From assembly GCA_022843025.1 (NCBI GenBank), contig JALHOL010000009.1:144925-208924 (forward strand): DNA of 64,000 bases. The letters run 5' to 3'. The position numbers and the translations under genes are program-made. Below are positions 34,078-43,243 of the stretch, in pieces (positions within the stretch are counted from its first letter, which is position 1; every line of letters starts with the position of its first letter). This DNA is from Paracoccaceae bacterium. GTDB lineage: Bacteria; Pseudomonadota; Alphaproteobacteria; Rhodobacterales; Rhodobacteraceae. The notes beneath the pieces are model-generated. The model saw only the letters and a list, made by a program, of their open reading frames with translations, was not told where the DNA came from and ran no database searches.

Positions 34078-36033
34078 TCAGAACTCGGCCCAGGCGGCGT
34101 TTTGACGGACCGGATTTGCGCGCGGGCCATTGGCTGCTGCTGCGGCTGCGGCGGCCCAATCCACGACATTCGCCTCGATCATCGCGCCTGGCCTTTCGCT
34201 TGCACGTGGCGGCGCATCGTTGGAAATGGAGGCTGGCCTTTGCCGGGTTCGGAACCCTGCCAGCGCAAGGATCAGTTCTTCCGAACGCGACTTCAGCGCC
34301 GCAGCGGCGGCAGAGGTTTCCTCGGCCACGGCGCTGTTTTGTTGTGTGACGGTGTCAAGCTGATTGACGCCCGCATTCACTTCGGCCAGGCCGCGCGCCT
34401 GTTCCGACGCCGCCATGGCGATATCGGCCACCAGACCTGCCGCATCATTCGCGCGCCCCAGAATTTCTGCCAGGCTTTCGCCCGTGCGGCGAACGAGGAC
34501 GGACCCGTCTTCGACACCCTTGGTGCTGTCAGAGATCAGCGACTTGATTTCGCGCGCAGATTCCGAGGCGCGCTGGGCCAGAAGGCGCACTTCCGAGGCA
34601 ACGACCGCAAAGCCCCGCCCGGCATCACCGGCGCGCGCGGCCTCGACCCCGGCATTCAGGGCAAGTAGATTGGTCTGAAAGGCGATGTCTTCGATCACGC
34701 CGATGATCCGGGTGATCTGTTCGGCACCCTTTTCGATCCCCTGCATGGCAGAGACCGCTTCTTTTACGATCTCTGCTCCGCGCTCGGCCCCCTTGCGATT
34801 GCCGAAGCTGGCCTCTTGCGCCATTCCCGCGCGCTCGGCGGTCGAGGCGACCGATTGTGTAAGCTCTGTCAAGGCGGCGGCGGATTGTTCGAGCGTAGCG
34901 GCCTGCGTTTCGGCGCGGGTTGAAAGTTCCCGGCTGGCATCGGTGATTTCCGCCGCGCTGTCGCGCACGCTGCGGGCGATGTTGTTGACCTGATCGATCA
35001 CCACACCGAACCGGTCGGTGACAGCGTTGAAGCTTTCGCGCAGGGCATCATAGGCAGGCGGGAATGGATTGTCGGGCGTGCTGGGGATCGTGCTCATCAG
35101 GTCGCCATCGGCAAAGCGTGCCAACCCGCCCCGCAGGTCTGTGACGACGCGGGACAGATCCGCCTGTTGCTGGGCGCGTTCCTGTTCCAGAGCCGCAGCC
35201 GCCTCTGCCAGCCCGGCCCCTTTGACCAGTTCGTCGCGCAGCCCGATGCAGGCGCCAGCGAGCGCGCTGATTTCGTCATTCGTGGACGGTGGGGTGATCA
35301 CCACATCATAGTCACGCTGTTCCAGCCGGTTGACGATGTCGACCATGCCACGCACAGGCGCGAGGGCGCGATTGATCATGAATCGGCTGGCAAAGTAGGC
35401 CGCGAACAGAAGGCCGATCGTCGGCAGGCCAAGCTTGGTCAGGTAGCCGACGAGAATGTCATCGATCGCGGCGACCGAAACCCCGGCAAACACCGCCCCG
35501 CTCACCTGACCCGTGCTGTTGAAGACGGGCTCATACCGGGCAATATAGGGGAGGGTGAGGATATCTGTGCTGCCCTCATAAACCTGACCGGCAAGCAGGG
35601 CCTTGTAAGCGGGCCCTTCCGCATCAAGCATCGTCCCCACGGCGCGCGTGCCGTCGCCCGAACGGATGCTGGTCATGACGCGCTTGAACTGCTGCGATTC
35701 CGGGATGAAGTGAAAATAGGTGACGTGCACACCCAGCGTGTTCAGCACACGGTCCACCATCCACGGCTCGATTTTCACATCTCCTGCGGTTCGCTCCAGA
35801 CTGGTGATCGCGTCGGCGCGCGTTGGACCCGACAGAAAACCCTGTGCGGAACTGGTCAGATCCGCGGTAAAACCGGTCAGGCCGAATTCCACCCTGTCTT
35901 GCGCCAGATGCCGCATCTCTTCGCGCTCCATCAAAAGGGCGAGGACCGAAATCAGGATCGCAAGAACAGACAGGAAGGTGACAAGAATGGTCACCAGCCT
36001 TGATTTGAGCGACATGCTAGCAAAAAAATCCAT
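34078..36033 (-). CDS. Methyl-accepting chemotaxis protein, transmembrane, with CheR tether
   Basis: A 651-residue chemoreceptor. Membrane segment 1 is at about 13-35, a periplasmic single-Cache-like sensor follows (about 40-195, [20 protein letters not shown]), then membrane segment 2 (about 203-222), HAMP, and the signalling helices with the hairpin tip [20 protein letters not shown]. The last residues AWAEF fit the xWxxF pentapeptide that recruits CheR or CheB. A GGAGGTAAACC ribosome site precedes ATG 36033. It is the third gene of the cheB-cheD-mcp run, 38 bases after cheD. Ligand unknown. Confidence 0.9.
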   Translation of the reverse strand: MDFFASMSLKSRLVTILVTFLSVLAILISVLALLMEREEMRHLAQDRVEFGLTGFTADLTSSAQGFLSGPTRADAITSLERTAGDVKIEPWMVDRVLNTLGVHVTYFHFIPESQQFKRVMTSIRSGDGTRAVGTMLDAEGPAYKALLAGQVYEGSTDILTLPYIARYEPVFNSTGQVSGAVFAGVSVAAIDDILVGYLTKLGLPTIGLLFAAYFASRFMINRALAPVRGMVDIVNRLEQRDYDVVITPPSTNDEISALAGACIGLRDELVKGAGLAEAAAALEQERAQQQADLSRVVTDLRGGLARFADGDLMSTIPSTPDNPFPPAYDALRESFNAVTDRFGVVIDQVNNIARSVRDSAAEITDASRELSTRAETQAATLEQSAAALTELTQSVASTAERAGMAQEASFGNRKGAERGAEIVKEAVSAMQGIEKGAEQITRIIGVIEDIAFQTNLLALNAGVEAARAGDAGRGFAVVASEVRLLAQRASESAREIKSLISDSTKGVEDGSVLVRRTGESLAEILGRANDAAGLVADIAMAASEQARGLAEVNAGVNQLDTVTQQNSAVAEETSAAAAALKSRSEELILALAGFRTRQRPASISNDAPPRASERPGAMIEANVVDWAAAAAAAANGPRANPVRQNAAWAEF

Positions 36034-36071
36034 GGTTTACCTCCAGGATCGGGCTTCGGATTGCCCGGTGT

Positions 36072-36590
36072 TCAGAACAGTTCGATAGAGCCACTGCCCG
36101 TGGGCGATGGCGGTTGGCTGATGGCGATATCGCGGGTGTCGACGAGAAGCAGTTGCTGTGCCCTGCCCGTTGCCGGCCAGAAGCGGACGCGCCGCGCCTG
36201 CGTGCCGCCCAAGCTGTGGGCGGAAACGCTGATCCCTTCGCCGCGGAGGAATGCCAGCGCCGCCTCGCCGTTGCGGTGGCCGATATCCGGTAACCCCTTG
36301 ATCATACGGGCGCCGCCGAACAGTTTGGCGACCATCCGGTCGCGCCGACCACCCATCTTGAGCAGGCTGTTGACCAGTTGTTCCATCGCCGCCGAGGCGT
36401 AGCGGATATCGCGCGTGTCCGGCCCATCGGGCAGAAGAAAGTGGTTCATGCCACCAATCTGGCGGACAGGGTCGTGCAGACAGGCCGCGACACAGGAGCC
36501 GAGAACGGTTGTCAGCACCAGATCGGGCTGATCTGAAATGCCGTGCTCCCCCTGGATGACGTGAATGGTTTGCGTCGCCGGTGCCGTCAT
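36072..36590 (-). CDS. cheD: Chemoreceptor glutamine deamidase CheD
   Basis: A 172-residue CheD that deamidates glutamines of chemoreceptors. The catalytic set is visible with the family spacing: Thr27, Cys33 (VLGSCVAACLHD) and His50 (GGMNHFLLPD). The later KLFGGARMIKGLPDIGHRN block is also characteristic. ATG 36590 overlaps the cheB stop (ATGA). Downstream is the transducer that may be its substrate. There is no cheC gene nearby to regulate it. Confidence 0.93.
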   Translation of the reverse strand: MTAPATQTIHVIQGEHGISDQPDLVLTTVLGSCVAACLHDPVRQIGGMNHFLLPDGPDTRDIRYASAAMEQLVNSLLKMGGRRDRMVAKLFGGARMIKGLPDIGHRNGEAALAFLRGEGISVSAHSLGGTQARRVRFWPATGRAQQLLLVDTRDIAISQPPSPTGSGSIELF

Positions 36591-37609
36591 GTTGCGCGAC
36601 CCCGTGATGAAGTGAGGCTGGCCTGGCCGTGACCGGCCAACAGGGCGGGACCGATCCGGTCGATGGGCAGCACGGTGGCGGCTGCCCCGGCGGCAACCGC
36701 CGCGCCAGGCATCCCCCAGACGATGCTGGTGGCACGATCCTGCGCGATTGTGTGCGCCCCGACCCGCCGAAGCGCGCCCAGGCCGCTGGCACCATCTGCG
36801 CCCATCCCCGTGAGCAACGCGGCGGAAACACGGTCCCCCCAGGGGAGGGCGGATTCGAACAGCGGGTTTACGGCAGGCCTGTGGCCCTGATGCGGGCCGT
36901 CTGCCACAAGCGTACAGCGCGGCACGCCCGGCCCCGAGACGGTGAGGTGCCGTTCGGCATCGGCGGCAAAATAGATGGTGCCACGATGCAGCGGCAGGGA
37001 ATGGGTTGCCGCAACGACACGCGGCCTGCACCGCATGTTCAGCCGATGGACAAGGCCGGGAACGAACCCATCCCGGATATGCTGCACGACCAGCGTCGGC
37101 GGGCAATCTGCGGGAAAGGCCATCAGGACGGTTTCAATCGCCGCGATGCCGCCGGTTGAGGCCCCGATCAGCACAAGGTCCGGCAAGGGCGAATCGTCCC
37201 CCTTCGGGGATGGTGATGCCTGCCTTTCGGTGTTGCGGGCAAGCAGATCATCGATCCGGTCATTTGGGCACATAACGACCGTCCGAAGACGATCACGAAG
37301 GGGGGTGCGAACCGGGCTTGTTCCCTGTTCCGCATAGAGAAAAACCGCCGTGCCGAGCATATCGGCAAGGCGAATGACCCCTTCCATTTCCGGTTCGATC
37401 AGGAAATCGGCCGACATGGCCAGCACGTCGGGGACCGCTTCCTCGGCCGTTGGATAGATTTCGTTGAGCGAGGCTGCCTCGATCACGTCATGGCGCAGCG
37501 GCCCCCGCACAAGATGCCGTCGGCGGGCGGTTTGCGGATCGGCCACCAGAACGACCGGCCGCGGGCGGTTGTTCCTGCCTACGCCATGGAGAGGGGTGTG
37601 ATCTGACAT
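36587..37609 (-). CDS. cheB: Chemoreceptor methylesterase CheB with degenerate receiver domain
   Basis: A 340-residue protein. The C-terminal methylesterase domain (about 143-335) is complete: Ser151 in LIGASTGGIAAIE, His177 in VVQHIRDGF and Asp272 in LTGMGADGASGL. The N-terminal receiver-like domain is decayed. It keeps a single acid (VADPQ) instead of the acidic pair, has Ser66 where the phosphoacceptor Asp of PDVLxLDxEM normally lies (Asp68 is close by), and has Cys-Pro (VVMCPND) instead of Lys-Pro. Activity may thus not be controlled by CheA phosphorylation in the usual way. ATG 37609 is chosen at the domain start. First gene of the minus-strand run. Confidence 0.88.
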   Translation of the reverse strand: MSDHTPLHGVGRNNRPRPVVLVADPQTARRRHLVRGPLRHDVIEAASLNEIYPTAEEAVPDVLAMSADFLIEPEMEGVIRLADMLGTAVFLYAEQGTSPVRTPLRDRLRTVVMCPNDRIDDLLARNTERQASPSPKGDDSPLPDLVLIGASTGGIAAIETVLMAFPADCPPTLVVQHIRDGFVPGLVHRLNMRCRPRVVAATHSLPLHRGTIYFAADAERHLTVSGPGVPRCTLVADGPHQGHRPAVNPLFESALPWGDRVSAALLTGMGADGASGLGALRRVGAHTIAQDRATSIVWGMPGAAVAAGAAATVLPIDRIGPALLAGHGQASLTSSRGRAT

Positions 37610-37830
37610 GCGTGTCCCTGTTCGCTGACAGGGCAAACGTTGCATGAGGCCGTAAAGGAAGTGTTTCTTGCCTCAGGAACCTATCGATCGAATTTTCTGC
37701 GTTCCGGCGGAGTTGGCAACCAACCCTTAATCACCTGCGGGCAAATCTTGATCTGACAGGCGGCAGTTCCTGCCTTGGCGGGGCTCTTGCGGCCGTGCCG
37801 GTCTGAAACTTCGCGTTGAGGGGATTGCAT

Positions 37831-38139
37831 ATGACGCAGCATTTCATCCTGCCCGATCGACTGGACAGCTCGGCCGCGCCGGGGCTGGTGACGGCCCTGC
37901 TGGACCGGATCGGCAAGCCGCTGATTCTGGATGCCGGGCAGGTTGAGGTGATCGGCGCGCTGGCCCTTGAGGTGATCATCGCGGGCGGGCGGCAATGGGA
38001 GGCGGATGGCCAAAGCCTGACGATTTCCCAGCCCTCGGCGCGGTTTTCAGCGGCCTGCCAGACGCTTGGCCTGCCTTGTGATGCACCTTGGCGCAGCGCG
38101 GCGCGCCCGGTTCCAACGGAAAGGACAGGAAAGAAATGA
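37831..38139 (+). CDS. STAS-domain protein of the chemotaxis operon
   Basis: A 102-residue single STAS domain (LDSSAAPGLVTALLDRIG and LILDAGQVEVIGALALEVII). In anti-anti-sigma proteins the loop reads D-S-S-G, with a phosphorylated Ser; here it is I-G-A-L-A, so no phosphorylation site exists at that place. GAGGGG lies seven bases before ATG 37831. Its stop overlaps cheY (ATGA), and it opens the plus-strand operon, divergent from cheB across 221 bases. STAS proteins are common in alphaproteobacterial che operons; their role there is not settled. Confidence 0.83.
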   Translation: MTQHFILPDRLDSSAAPGLVTALLDRIGKPLILDAGQVEVIGALALEVIIAGGRQWEADGQSLTISQPSARFSAACQTLGLPCDAPWRSAARPVPTERTGKK

Positions 38140-38504
38140 CGATCCGGATCCTTGCCATCGATGACAGCCCAACGATGCGCGGCCTTGTCGCCGCCGCGCT
38201 GGAGCCCAGCGGGTTTGAGCTTCACCTAGCCGAAGACGGGATGAAGGGTCTGGATATCCTGTCCAAGGCCGACCCCCATCTGGTGATCACCGATATCAAC
38301 ATGCCGCGCCTTGATGGGTTCGGGGTGATCGAAGGGGTTCGGTCCAGCGCGGCCTATGCCAGTGTGCCGATCCTCGTGCTCACGACGGAAAGCGGCAATG
38401 ACCTGAAGGATCGCGCGCGTCGGGCCGGAGCAACCGGGTGGATCGTCAAACCCTTTGATGACAGCCGCCTGATTCAGACGATCAACCGTGTGCTGGGGCT
38501 GTGA
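38136..38504 (+). CDS. cheY: Chemotaxis response regulator CheY
   Basis: A 122-residue single-domain receiver. The acidic pair is Asp9-Asp10 (LAIDDSPTMRGL), the phosphoacceptor is Asp53 (LVITDINMPRLDG), the Thr switch is in LVLTTES, and the Lys-Pro pair in WIVKPFDD. All key residues are present, so it should be phosphorylated by CheA. ATG 38136 overlaps the STAS stop. The longer frame upstream is not needed. A second CheY is encoded at 42030-42416; which one binds the motor cannot be told from sequence. Confidence 0.93.
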   Translation: MTIRILAIDDSPTMRGLVAAALEPSGFELHLAEDGMKGLDILSKADPHLVITDINMPRLDGFGVIEGVRSSAAYASVPILVLTTESGNDLKDRARRAGATGWIVKPFDDSRLIQTINRVLGL

Positions 38505-38506
38505 CG

Positions 38507-40597
38507 ATGACAAGCATCGATGCCTTGCGACCCGCCTTTTTTGAAGAATGTGAAGATCTGCTCCTGCGGATGGGCGAAGGCCTTGGCCGCATCCCCGAAG
38601 CGGTGCAGCGCAATGAGTTGGAGACGATCCACGATGTTTTTCGCGCCGTGCATTCCATCAAGGGCGGCGCGGGCGCCTTTGGGCTGACATCGCTTGTCGG
38701 CTTCGCGCATGCCTTCGAGACGGTGCTGGATCTGATGCGCAGCGGTGCGCTCCATCCGGATGCGGCCGCAATGCATACCCTATTGCGGGCCTCGGATGTT
38801 CTGGGTGACCTTGTTGCTGCAGCACGCGACGGCACGGCAGAGCCTGCGCAGATGGGGCAACTGCTGGTCGAGCTTGATCTTTTGGCCGAAGGAAGCCCCG
38901 CGCAAGAGGATGAGGAGGCGGCCTTTGCCTTCGTGCCGATGCAGATCGAAATTCTGCCCCTTGGCGATGCCGAAGCGGCGCAAGGCCCGGACTGCGGCGG
39001 ATTTGCCATCAGCTTTGAGCCGAGTGTCGCGCTTTACGCGGCCGGGCATGAGCCATTGGCGCTTTTTCGGGCGATCGCCGAACTGGGCGATACAGAGGTG
39101 GTGGCGGATACCTCGGGCGTCGCCCCCTTGGCACGTCTTGATCTGTCAGATCCGCAGTTGTTCTGGCATCTGAATGTCAAAACCGCCGCGCCGGAAGACG
39201 AGGTCATGTCGGTCTTCGCTTTTGTGGGTGACATGGCCCGGATCGCAATCCAGCCACACACTGCAGGCACCACCCAGCCAGAGCCTGATCTTCCTGCCGC
39301 AGCGCCGCCGCCAGAGAATCCGGCCCTCGCGCCAACGCTTGCCAAGTCAGGCGCCGAAGGCTTGCGCGCTGTTGCCAAAGCCCCGGCGGCGCTTCCTGTC
39401 ATGACAACGATCCGCGTCAACCTGGACCGCGTTGATCGGCTGATCAACCAGATCGGCGAACTGGTCATCATGGAAGCCATGCTGTCGCAGGCCATTTCGA
39501 CCGCAGGCCTGCGCGATGATGGCGATATCTCCAGCAGCCTTGAGGGGATTAAACAGCTGGCGGCCAAGATCCAGGAAAGCGTGATGGCGATTCGGGCCCA
39601 GCCGCTCAAATCGGTATTTCAGCGTCTGGAAAGGATTACGCGGGAAGCGGCGGATGCAACGCACAAACAGGTGCGGCTGGAAACGGTGGGCGAAGCGACA
39701 GAGGTCGACAAGACTGTCATCGAACGGCTTGTCGATCCCTTGACCCACATGATCCGCAATTCGGTGGATCACGGCATCGAAACCACCGAACTGCGCCTTG
39801 CGGCGGGGAAGCCGGCAGAAGGCACCATAACCCTTTCGGCGGCCCACCGCTCGGGCCGGGTGATCATCGAAGTGGTCGATGACGGTGCGGGCATCAACCG
39901 CCCCAGGGTGCGGGAAGTGGCCGAAGAAAAGGGGCTGATCCCGCCCGGAGCACAGCTTTCCCCGGCCGATATCGACAATCTTCTGTTTCTTCCAGGCTTC
40001 TCGTCCAAGGAGGAGGTTTCGGCGCTGTCCGGCCGTGGCGTCGGGCTGGATGTGGTACGGCGCGAGATACAGTCGCTGGGCGGGCGCGTATCGATCCAGT
40101 CCACCCCAGGGCAGGGGACCAGTTTCACCATCGCCCTGCCGCTGACCCTCGCCGTGTTGGAGGGTATGCTGATCGGTGTTGGCGGTGAGACGATGATCCT
40201 GCCGATTTCTTCGATCATCGAAACCCTCAGACCAAACGAATCCGAGATCCATCGCCTTGGGCGGAGCGGCCGACTGATCGCAAAACGCGGCGAAATGATT
40301 CCGATCATAGACCTTGCCCAAAGCTTTGGCTTTGCATCGACAGAAGACGATCAGCGCAGGGTTCTGATCCTTGTCGAATGCGATTCCGGGCGGCGCGCTG
40401 CGCTGGCTGCAGACCGGATATTCGATCAGCGGCAGGTCGTCATCAAAAGCCTGGAAGACAATTACGGAACCGTTCCCGGCATTTCGGCAGCCACCATCCT
40501 TGGCGACGGCAGGATCGCCCTGATCGTGGACCCCGAAGAAATCGTTCAGCGCGCCATCGTTGAAGCCCCGTCCCTGCCCTTTGCAGCCAATGGATAG
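38507..40597 (+). CDS. cheA: Chemotaxis histidine kinase CheA
   Basis: A 696-residue sensor kinase. The order is P1 with phospho-His49 (FRAVHSIKGGAGAFG), a variable linker/P2 region (about 130-295), the P3 dimerisation helices (RVNLDRVDRLINQIGELVI), the P4 ATPase with N box HMIRNSVDHGIE, G1 VDDGAGIN and G2 GRGVGLDVV, and the P5 CheW-like domain. ATG 38507 has GGGG eight bases upstream; the GTG at 38501 overlaps the cheY stop and is the alternative. It sits centrally in the operon, seven bases before cheW. Confidence 0.94.
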   Translation: MTSIDALRPAFFEECEDLLLRMGEGLGRIPEAVQRNELETIHDVFRAVHSIKGGAGAFGLTSLVGFAHAFETVLDLMRSGALHPDAAAMHTLLRASDVLGDLVAAARDGTAEPAQMGQLLVELDLLAEGSPAQEDEEAAFAFVPMQIEILPLGDAEAAQGPDCGGFAISFEPSVALYAAGHEPLALFRAIAELGDTEVVADTSGVAPLARLDLSDPQLFWHLNVKTAAPEDEVMSVFAFVGDMARIAIQPHTAGTTQPEPDLPAAAPPPENPALAPTLAKSGAEGLRAVAKAPAALPVMTTIRVNLDRVDRLINQIGELVIMEAMLSQAISTAGLRDDGDISSSLEGIKQLAAKIQESVMAIRAQPLKSVFQRLERITREAADATHKQVRLETVGEATEVDKTVIERLVDPLTHMIRNSVDHGIETTELRLAAGKPAEGTITLSAAHRSGRVIIEVVDDGAGINRPRVREVAEEKGLIPPGAQLSPADIDNLLFLPGFSSKEEVSALSGRGVGLDVVRREIQSLGGRVSIQSTPGQGTSFTIALPLTLAVLEGMLIGVGGETMILPISSIIETLRPNESEIHRLGRSGRLIAKRGEMIPIIDLAQSFGFASTEDDQRRVLILVECDSGRRAALAADRIFDQRQVVIKSLEDNYGTVPGISAATILGDGRIALIVDPEEIVQRAIVEAPSLPFAANG

Positions 40598-40603
40598 ACC
40601 ATC

Positions 40604-41074
40604 ATGCACCAGATGATTCTTCAAAACGCAGCCGATCAAAGCGACTTTGTCTGCTTCCGGATCGGAGAACAGGATTACTGCATCGACATCGAAGTGGTCC
40701 GCGAAATCCGGGGTTGGACCCCGGCAACGGTCCTGCCTCATGCGCCCGGTTTTGTCACCGGAGTGATCAATCTGCGCGGGTCAGTCGTGGCTGTTGTTGA
40801 TCTGGCCGCGCGGCTGGCCATCGGCAAAACCGATCCGACCCCGCGCCATGTCGTCATCATCGTGGCCTTCGGCAACCAGACGGTTGGTCTGCTTGCGGAT
40901 GTCGTGTCCGACATCATGGGGATCGACGAGGCCGCGATGAAACCGGTGCCCGACGTCGCGTCTGATGGTGCGGGTGTTTTCATTACCAAAGTGATCACGC
41001 TTGAGGACGGGCGAATGCTGCGCAAGCTGGACCTTGCCGCGGTTCTTCCGGGCAAAGACCAAGAGGCCGCGTGA
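40604..41074 (+). CDS. cheW: Chemotaxis coupling protein CheW
   Basis: A 156-residue CheW that links receptors to CheA. It starts with the SH3-like fold DFVCFRIGEQDYCIDIEVVREI and has the conserved GVINLRGSVVAVVDLAARLA and FGNQTVGLLADVVSDIM. Its last codons overlap the cheR start (GTGA). Length and motif order are ordinary for the family. Confidence 0.94.
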   Translation: MHQMILQNAADQSDFVCFRIGEQDYCIDIEVVREIRGWTPATVLPHAPGFVTGVINLRGSVVAVVDLAARLAIGKTDPTPRHVVIIVAFGNQTVGLLADVVSDIMGIDEAAMKPVPDVASDGAGVFITKVITLEDGRMLRKLDLAAVLPGKDQEAA

Positions 41075-42027
41075 TGGTGATGGCAACAGGCCATGTTTAC
41101 CGGGAGGACGGGTGTTTGACCGATTCCGCTCTGGATCGGGGCGGTGCGCTCTCTGCCGTTCTGTCCGATGCCGATTTCGTTGCAGTAACAGGGCTTATAC
41201 ACCGCGAAACGGGAATTCTGATCACGCCTGCCAAGAAAAGCATGCTGGTATCGCGGCTGTCTCGCCGATTGCGGAGCCTGGGCCTGACATGTTTTTCGGA
41301 TTACGTGGCGCTGCTTCACGGCCCGGCGGGTGAAACCGAACGCGGCGCCCTTGTGTCGGCCGTGACCACCAACGTGACCGGCTTTTTCCGAGAGCCCCAT
41401 CATTTCAAGGTGTTGGGTGAAATCGGCCAGGCGCTTGTTGCGCGGGCGCGGTCGGGTGGGCGGGTGCGGCTGTGGTCCGCGGGCTGTTCGACCGGACAGG
41501 AAGCGTTCAGTATCGCTGCTACGCTGCTGTCGATTGCGCCCGATATCGCGCGCCATGACCTGCGGATTCTCGCCACGGATATCGATCCTTCAGTGATCGA
41601 AACCGCCCGGGCGGGCGTCTTTGATCGAAAAACCCTTGGCGATATGCCACCCGAACAGATCCGGCGCCACCTGAGGGATGGGCCTGCGCCCGGTCAGGTG
41701 GTCATCTCCGACAGTTTGCAGGACCTGATCCGGTTCGAAGAATTGAACCTGCTGCAACCCTGGCCGTTTCAGGGGCATTTCGATGTGATCTTCTGCCGCA
41801 ACGTCGTGATCTATTTCGATGTCGAAACCCGCCTCACCCTGTGGACGCGCTTTGCCGCCCGGATGCCGGAAGGCGGTTCGCTTTTCATCGGTCATTCCGA
41901 ACGGATGGATCCCCGGCTGGACCCATTGTTCGCCCCGTCTGGCGTCACCCAGTACCGCCGCACGGCCCTTCGGGTTGCTGAAGGGGCCGGTGTCGGGGAC
42001 CCGAAACCTGTCGCAGGAAAGGTATAG
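41071..42027 (+). CDS. cheR: Chemoreceptor methyltransferase CheR
   Basis: A 318-residue SAM-dependent glutamate methyltransferase. The N-terminal helical domain ends in AVTTNVTGFFREPHHFKVL, and the SAM site is RLWSAGCSTGQEAFSIA. FDVIFCRNVVIYFD and GGSLFIGHSERM complete the family pattern. GTG 41071 overlaps the cheW stop. The first transducer in this cluster ends in a CheR-docking-like xWxxF tail, so this CheR may act on it. Confidence 0.93.
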   Translation: MMVMATGHVYREDGCLTDSALDRGGALSAVLSDADFVAVTGLIHRETGILITPAKKSMLVSRLSRRLRSLGLTCFSDYVALLHGPAGETERGALVSAVTTNVTGFFREPHHFKVLGEIGQALVARARSGGRVRLWSAGCSTGQEAFSIAATLLSIAPDIARHDLRILATDIDPSVIETARAGVFDRKTLGDMPPEQIRRHLRDGPAPGQVVISDSLQDLIRFEELNLLQPWPFQGHFDVIFCRNVVIYFDVETRLTLWTRFAARMPEGGSLFIGHSERMDPRLDPLFAPSGVTQYRRTALRVAEGAGVGDPKPVAGKV

Positions 42028-42029
42028 AG

Positions 42030-42416
42030 ATGTCGCTCAGGTTTTCGCTGACGATGATGGTTGTCGATGACATGACGGTGAGCCGGGGTCTGGTGGAACA
42101 GGCGCTGGACGAGATTGGAATTCAGAAGGTGCAATATGAAAACAACGGTGAAGCGGCCCTGAAAAAACTGGCCAGCAACCCTGTGCATCTTGTTCTGTCT
42201 GATTTCAACATGCCGGGTATGGATGGGCTTTCCTTGCTGGAAGCGCTTCGGATGAACCGCTCCACGCAGCGGATCGGGTTCATTCTGATGACCGGTCGCG
42301 CCAGCAAGGAGATGATCACCCGTGGCCATTCTCTGGGCATGAACAATTTCATCAGCAAACCCTTCACGACGCTGAGCCTGAAGGTCTGCATTGAGAAAGT
42401 GGTCGGAACACTATGA
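42030..42416 (+). CDS. cheY: Chemotaxis response regulator CheY (second copy)
   Basis: A 128-residue receiver with Asp13-Asp14 (MVVDDMTVSRGL), phosphoacceptor Asp58 (LVLSDFNMPGMDG), Thr88 (ILMTGRA) and Lys110 (FISKPFTT). It is clearly different from the first CheY. AGGAAAGG precedes ATG 42030 two bases after cheR. It overlaps the following small gene by four bases, suggesting that the two products act together. Confidence 0.92.
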   Translation: MSLRFSLTMMVVDDMTVSRGLVEQALDEIGIQKVQYENNGEAALKKLASNPVHLVLSDFNMPGMDGLSLLEALRMNRSTQRIGFILMTGRASKEMITRGHSLGMNNFISKPFTTLSLKVCIEKVVGTL

Positions 42417-42859
42417 TCTTTGAAGGGCTCGAAGCCGAGGCTGCGGCTCCGGCCGCGGCGCCATCTGAAATCGTTGCGCGGGATCTGCTGGCCGCCTGCT
42501 CATCCGAGATCCGGCGTCAGGCGGGGGCGATGGCATCGCTGGATGCGTCGCTTGGTGCCATGTTGGACATCTGGCGCAGGTCATCCGACCCGGCGGAAAC
42601 GAAAACGCTGATGACACCGGCACTTTTGGCCGAACTGCAACGCGCCGATCAGTTACGCCAAGAGATGGAAGGAATAGCCAGGACGTTGGAGCTGTTGGTC
42701 GCGGCCGGGTCACTGATCCTTCCGATCCGGTCCGAGACTGTGCGCGCCTGCACGCCGTTGGGGGATTTGCAAGGCAGGCTCCTTTGTGGACCCGGGCGCA
42801 TGGGCGGGCTGGAAGGCGAGGCAGTTCCTGATCTGCTTCTGGGTGATGTGGCGCAGTAG
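42413..42859 (+). CDS. Small helical protein with D-x3-Q motif, candidate CheZ/CheT-like phosphatase
   Basis: A 148-residue protein, predicted mostly helical between residues 18 and 100 and without a signal peptide or membrane segment. The helix ALLAELQRADQLRQEMEG contains Asp79-x3-Gln83. Asp-x3-Gln is the catalytic pair by which CheZ removes phosphate from CheY. The start overlaps the second cheY (ATGA), the place where a phosphatase would be expected. The C-terminal 40 residues are Gly-rich and unstructured-looking. I do not recognise the family with certainty; function is inferred from motif and position. Confidence 0.6.
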   Translation: MIFEGLEAEAAAPAAAPSEIVARDLLAACSSEIRRQAGAMASLDASLGAMLDIWRRSSDPAETKTLMTPALLAELQRADQLRQEMEGIARTLELLVAAGSLILPIRSETVRACTPLGDLQGRLLCGPGRMGGLEGEAVPDLLLGDVAQ

Positions 42860-43243
42860 CGACGGGCATTCGCCGCTGCCCGTACAAGCATCTGGTCACT
42901 TCCCGGCCATATCCAGAGCCCGGTTCGGCGCGCGCGGATCGTCGTGTGGTGCCACCCCTGGGCTTGGGACGGAATTCTGGAGTTGCCGCAGGTGTGACGT
43001 TGAGGCAGGGGCCGCCTGTGTCTGACCCTGCCGCCTTGTGCCATGCTGTTGATTTTGCGGACGCCGCGGGTAAGAGCGTCACGCAAAAGTTCCTTCGGTG
43101 GTTGTAGTCACCGGGATGAGACGCAGCCTTTCTATCCCGATGAGCCCATTGAGGCGTGCACCTGGCCCATGGACCGCCCTCTGGCGCAGGCAACCGTCAA
43201 ACGTCGAACTAAGGCTCAGAAGACCCGTTACCCGGGCGTGCGA
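42860..43243. other. Non-coding stretch between converging chemotaxis transcripts
   Basis: These 384 bases lie after the last gene of the plus-strand che operon and before the end of the minus-strand PAS transducer. No frame shows a protein-like sequence or ribosome site. A 7-bp inverted repeat (GGCAGGG 43004-43010 and CCCTGCC 43026-43032) is the only structure noticed; it lacks a T tract but could contribute to termination. Confidence 0.4.
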
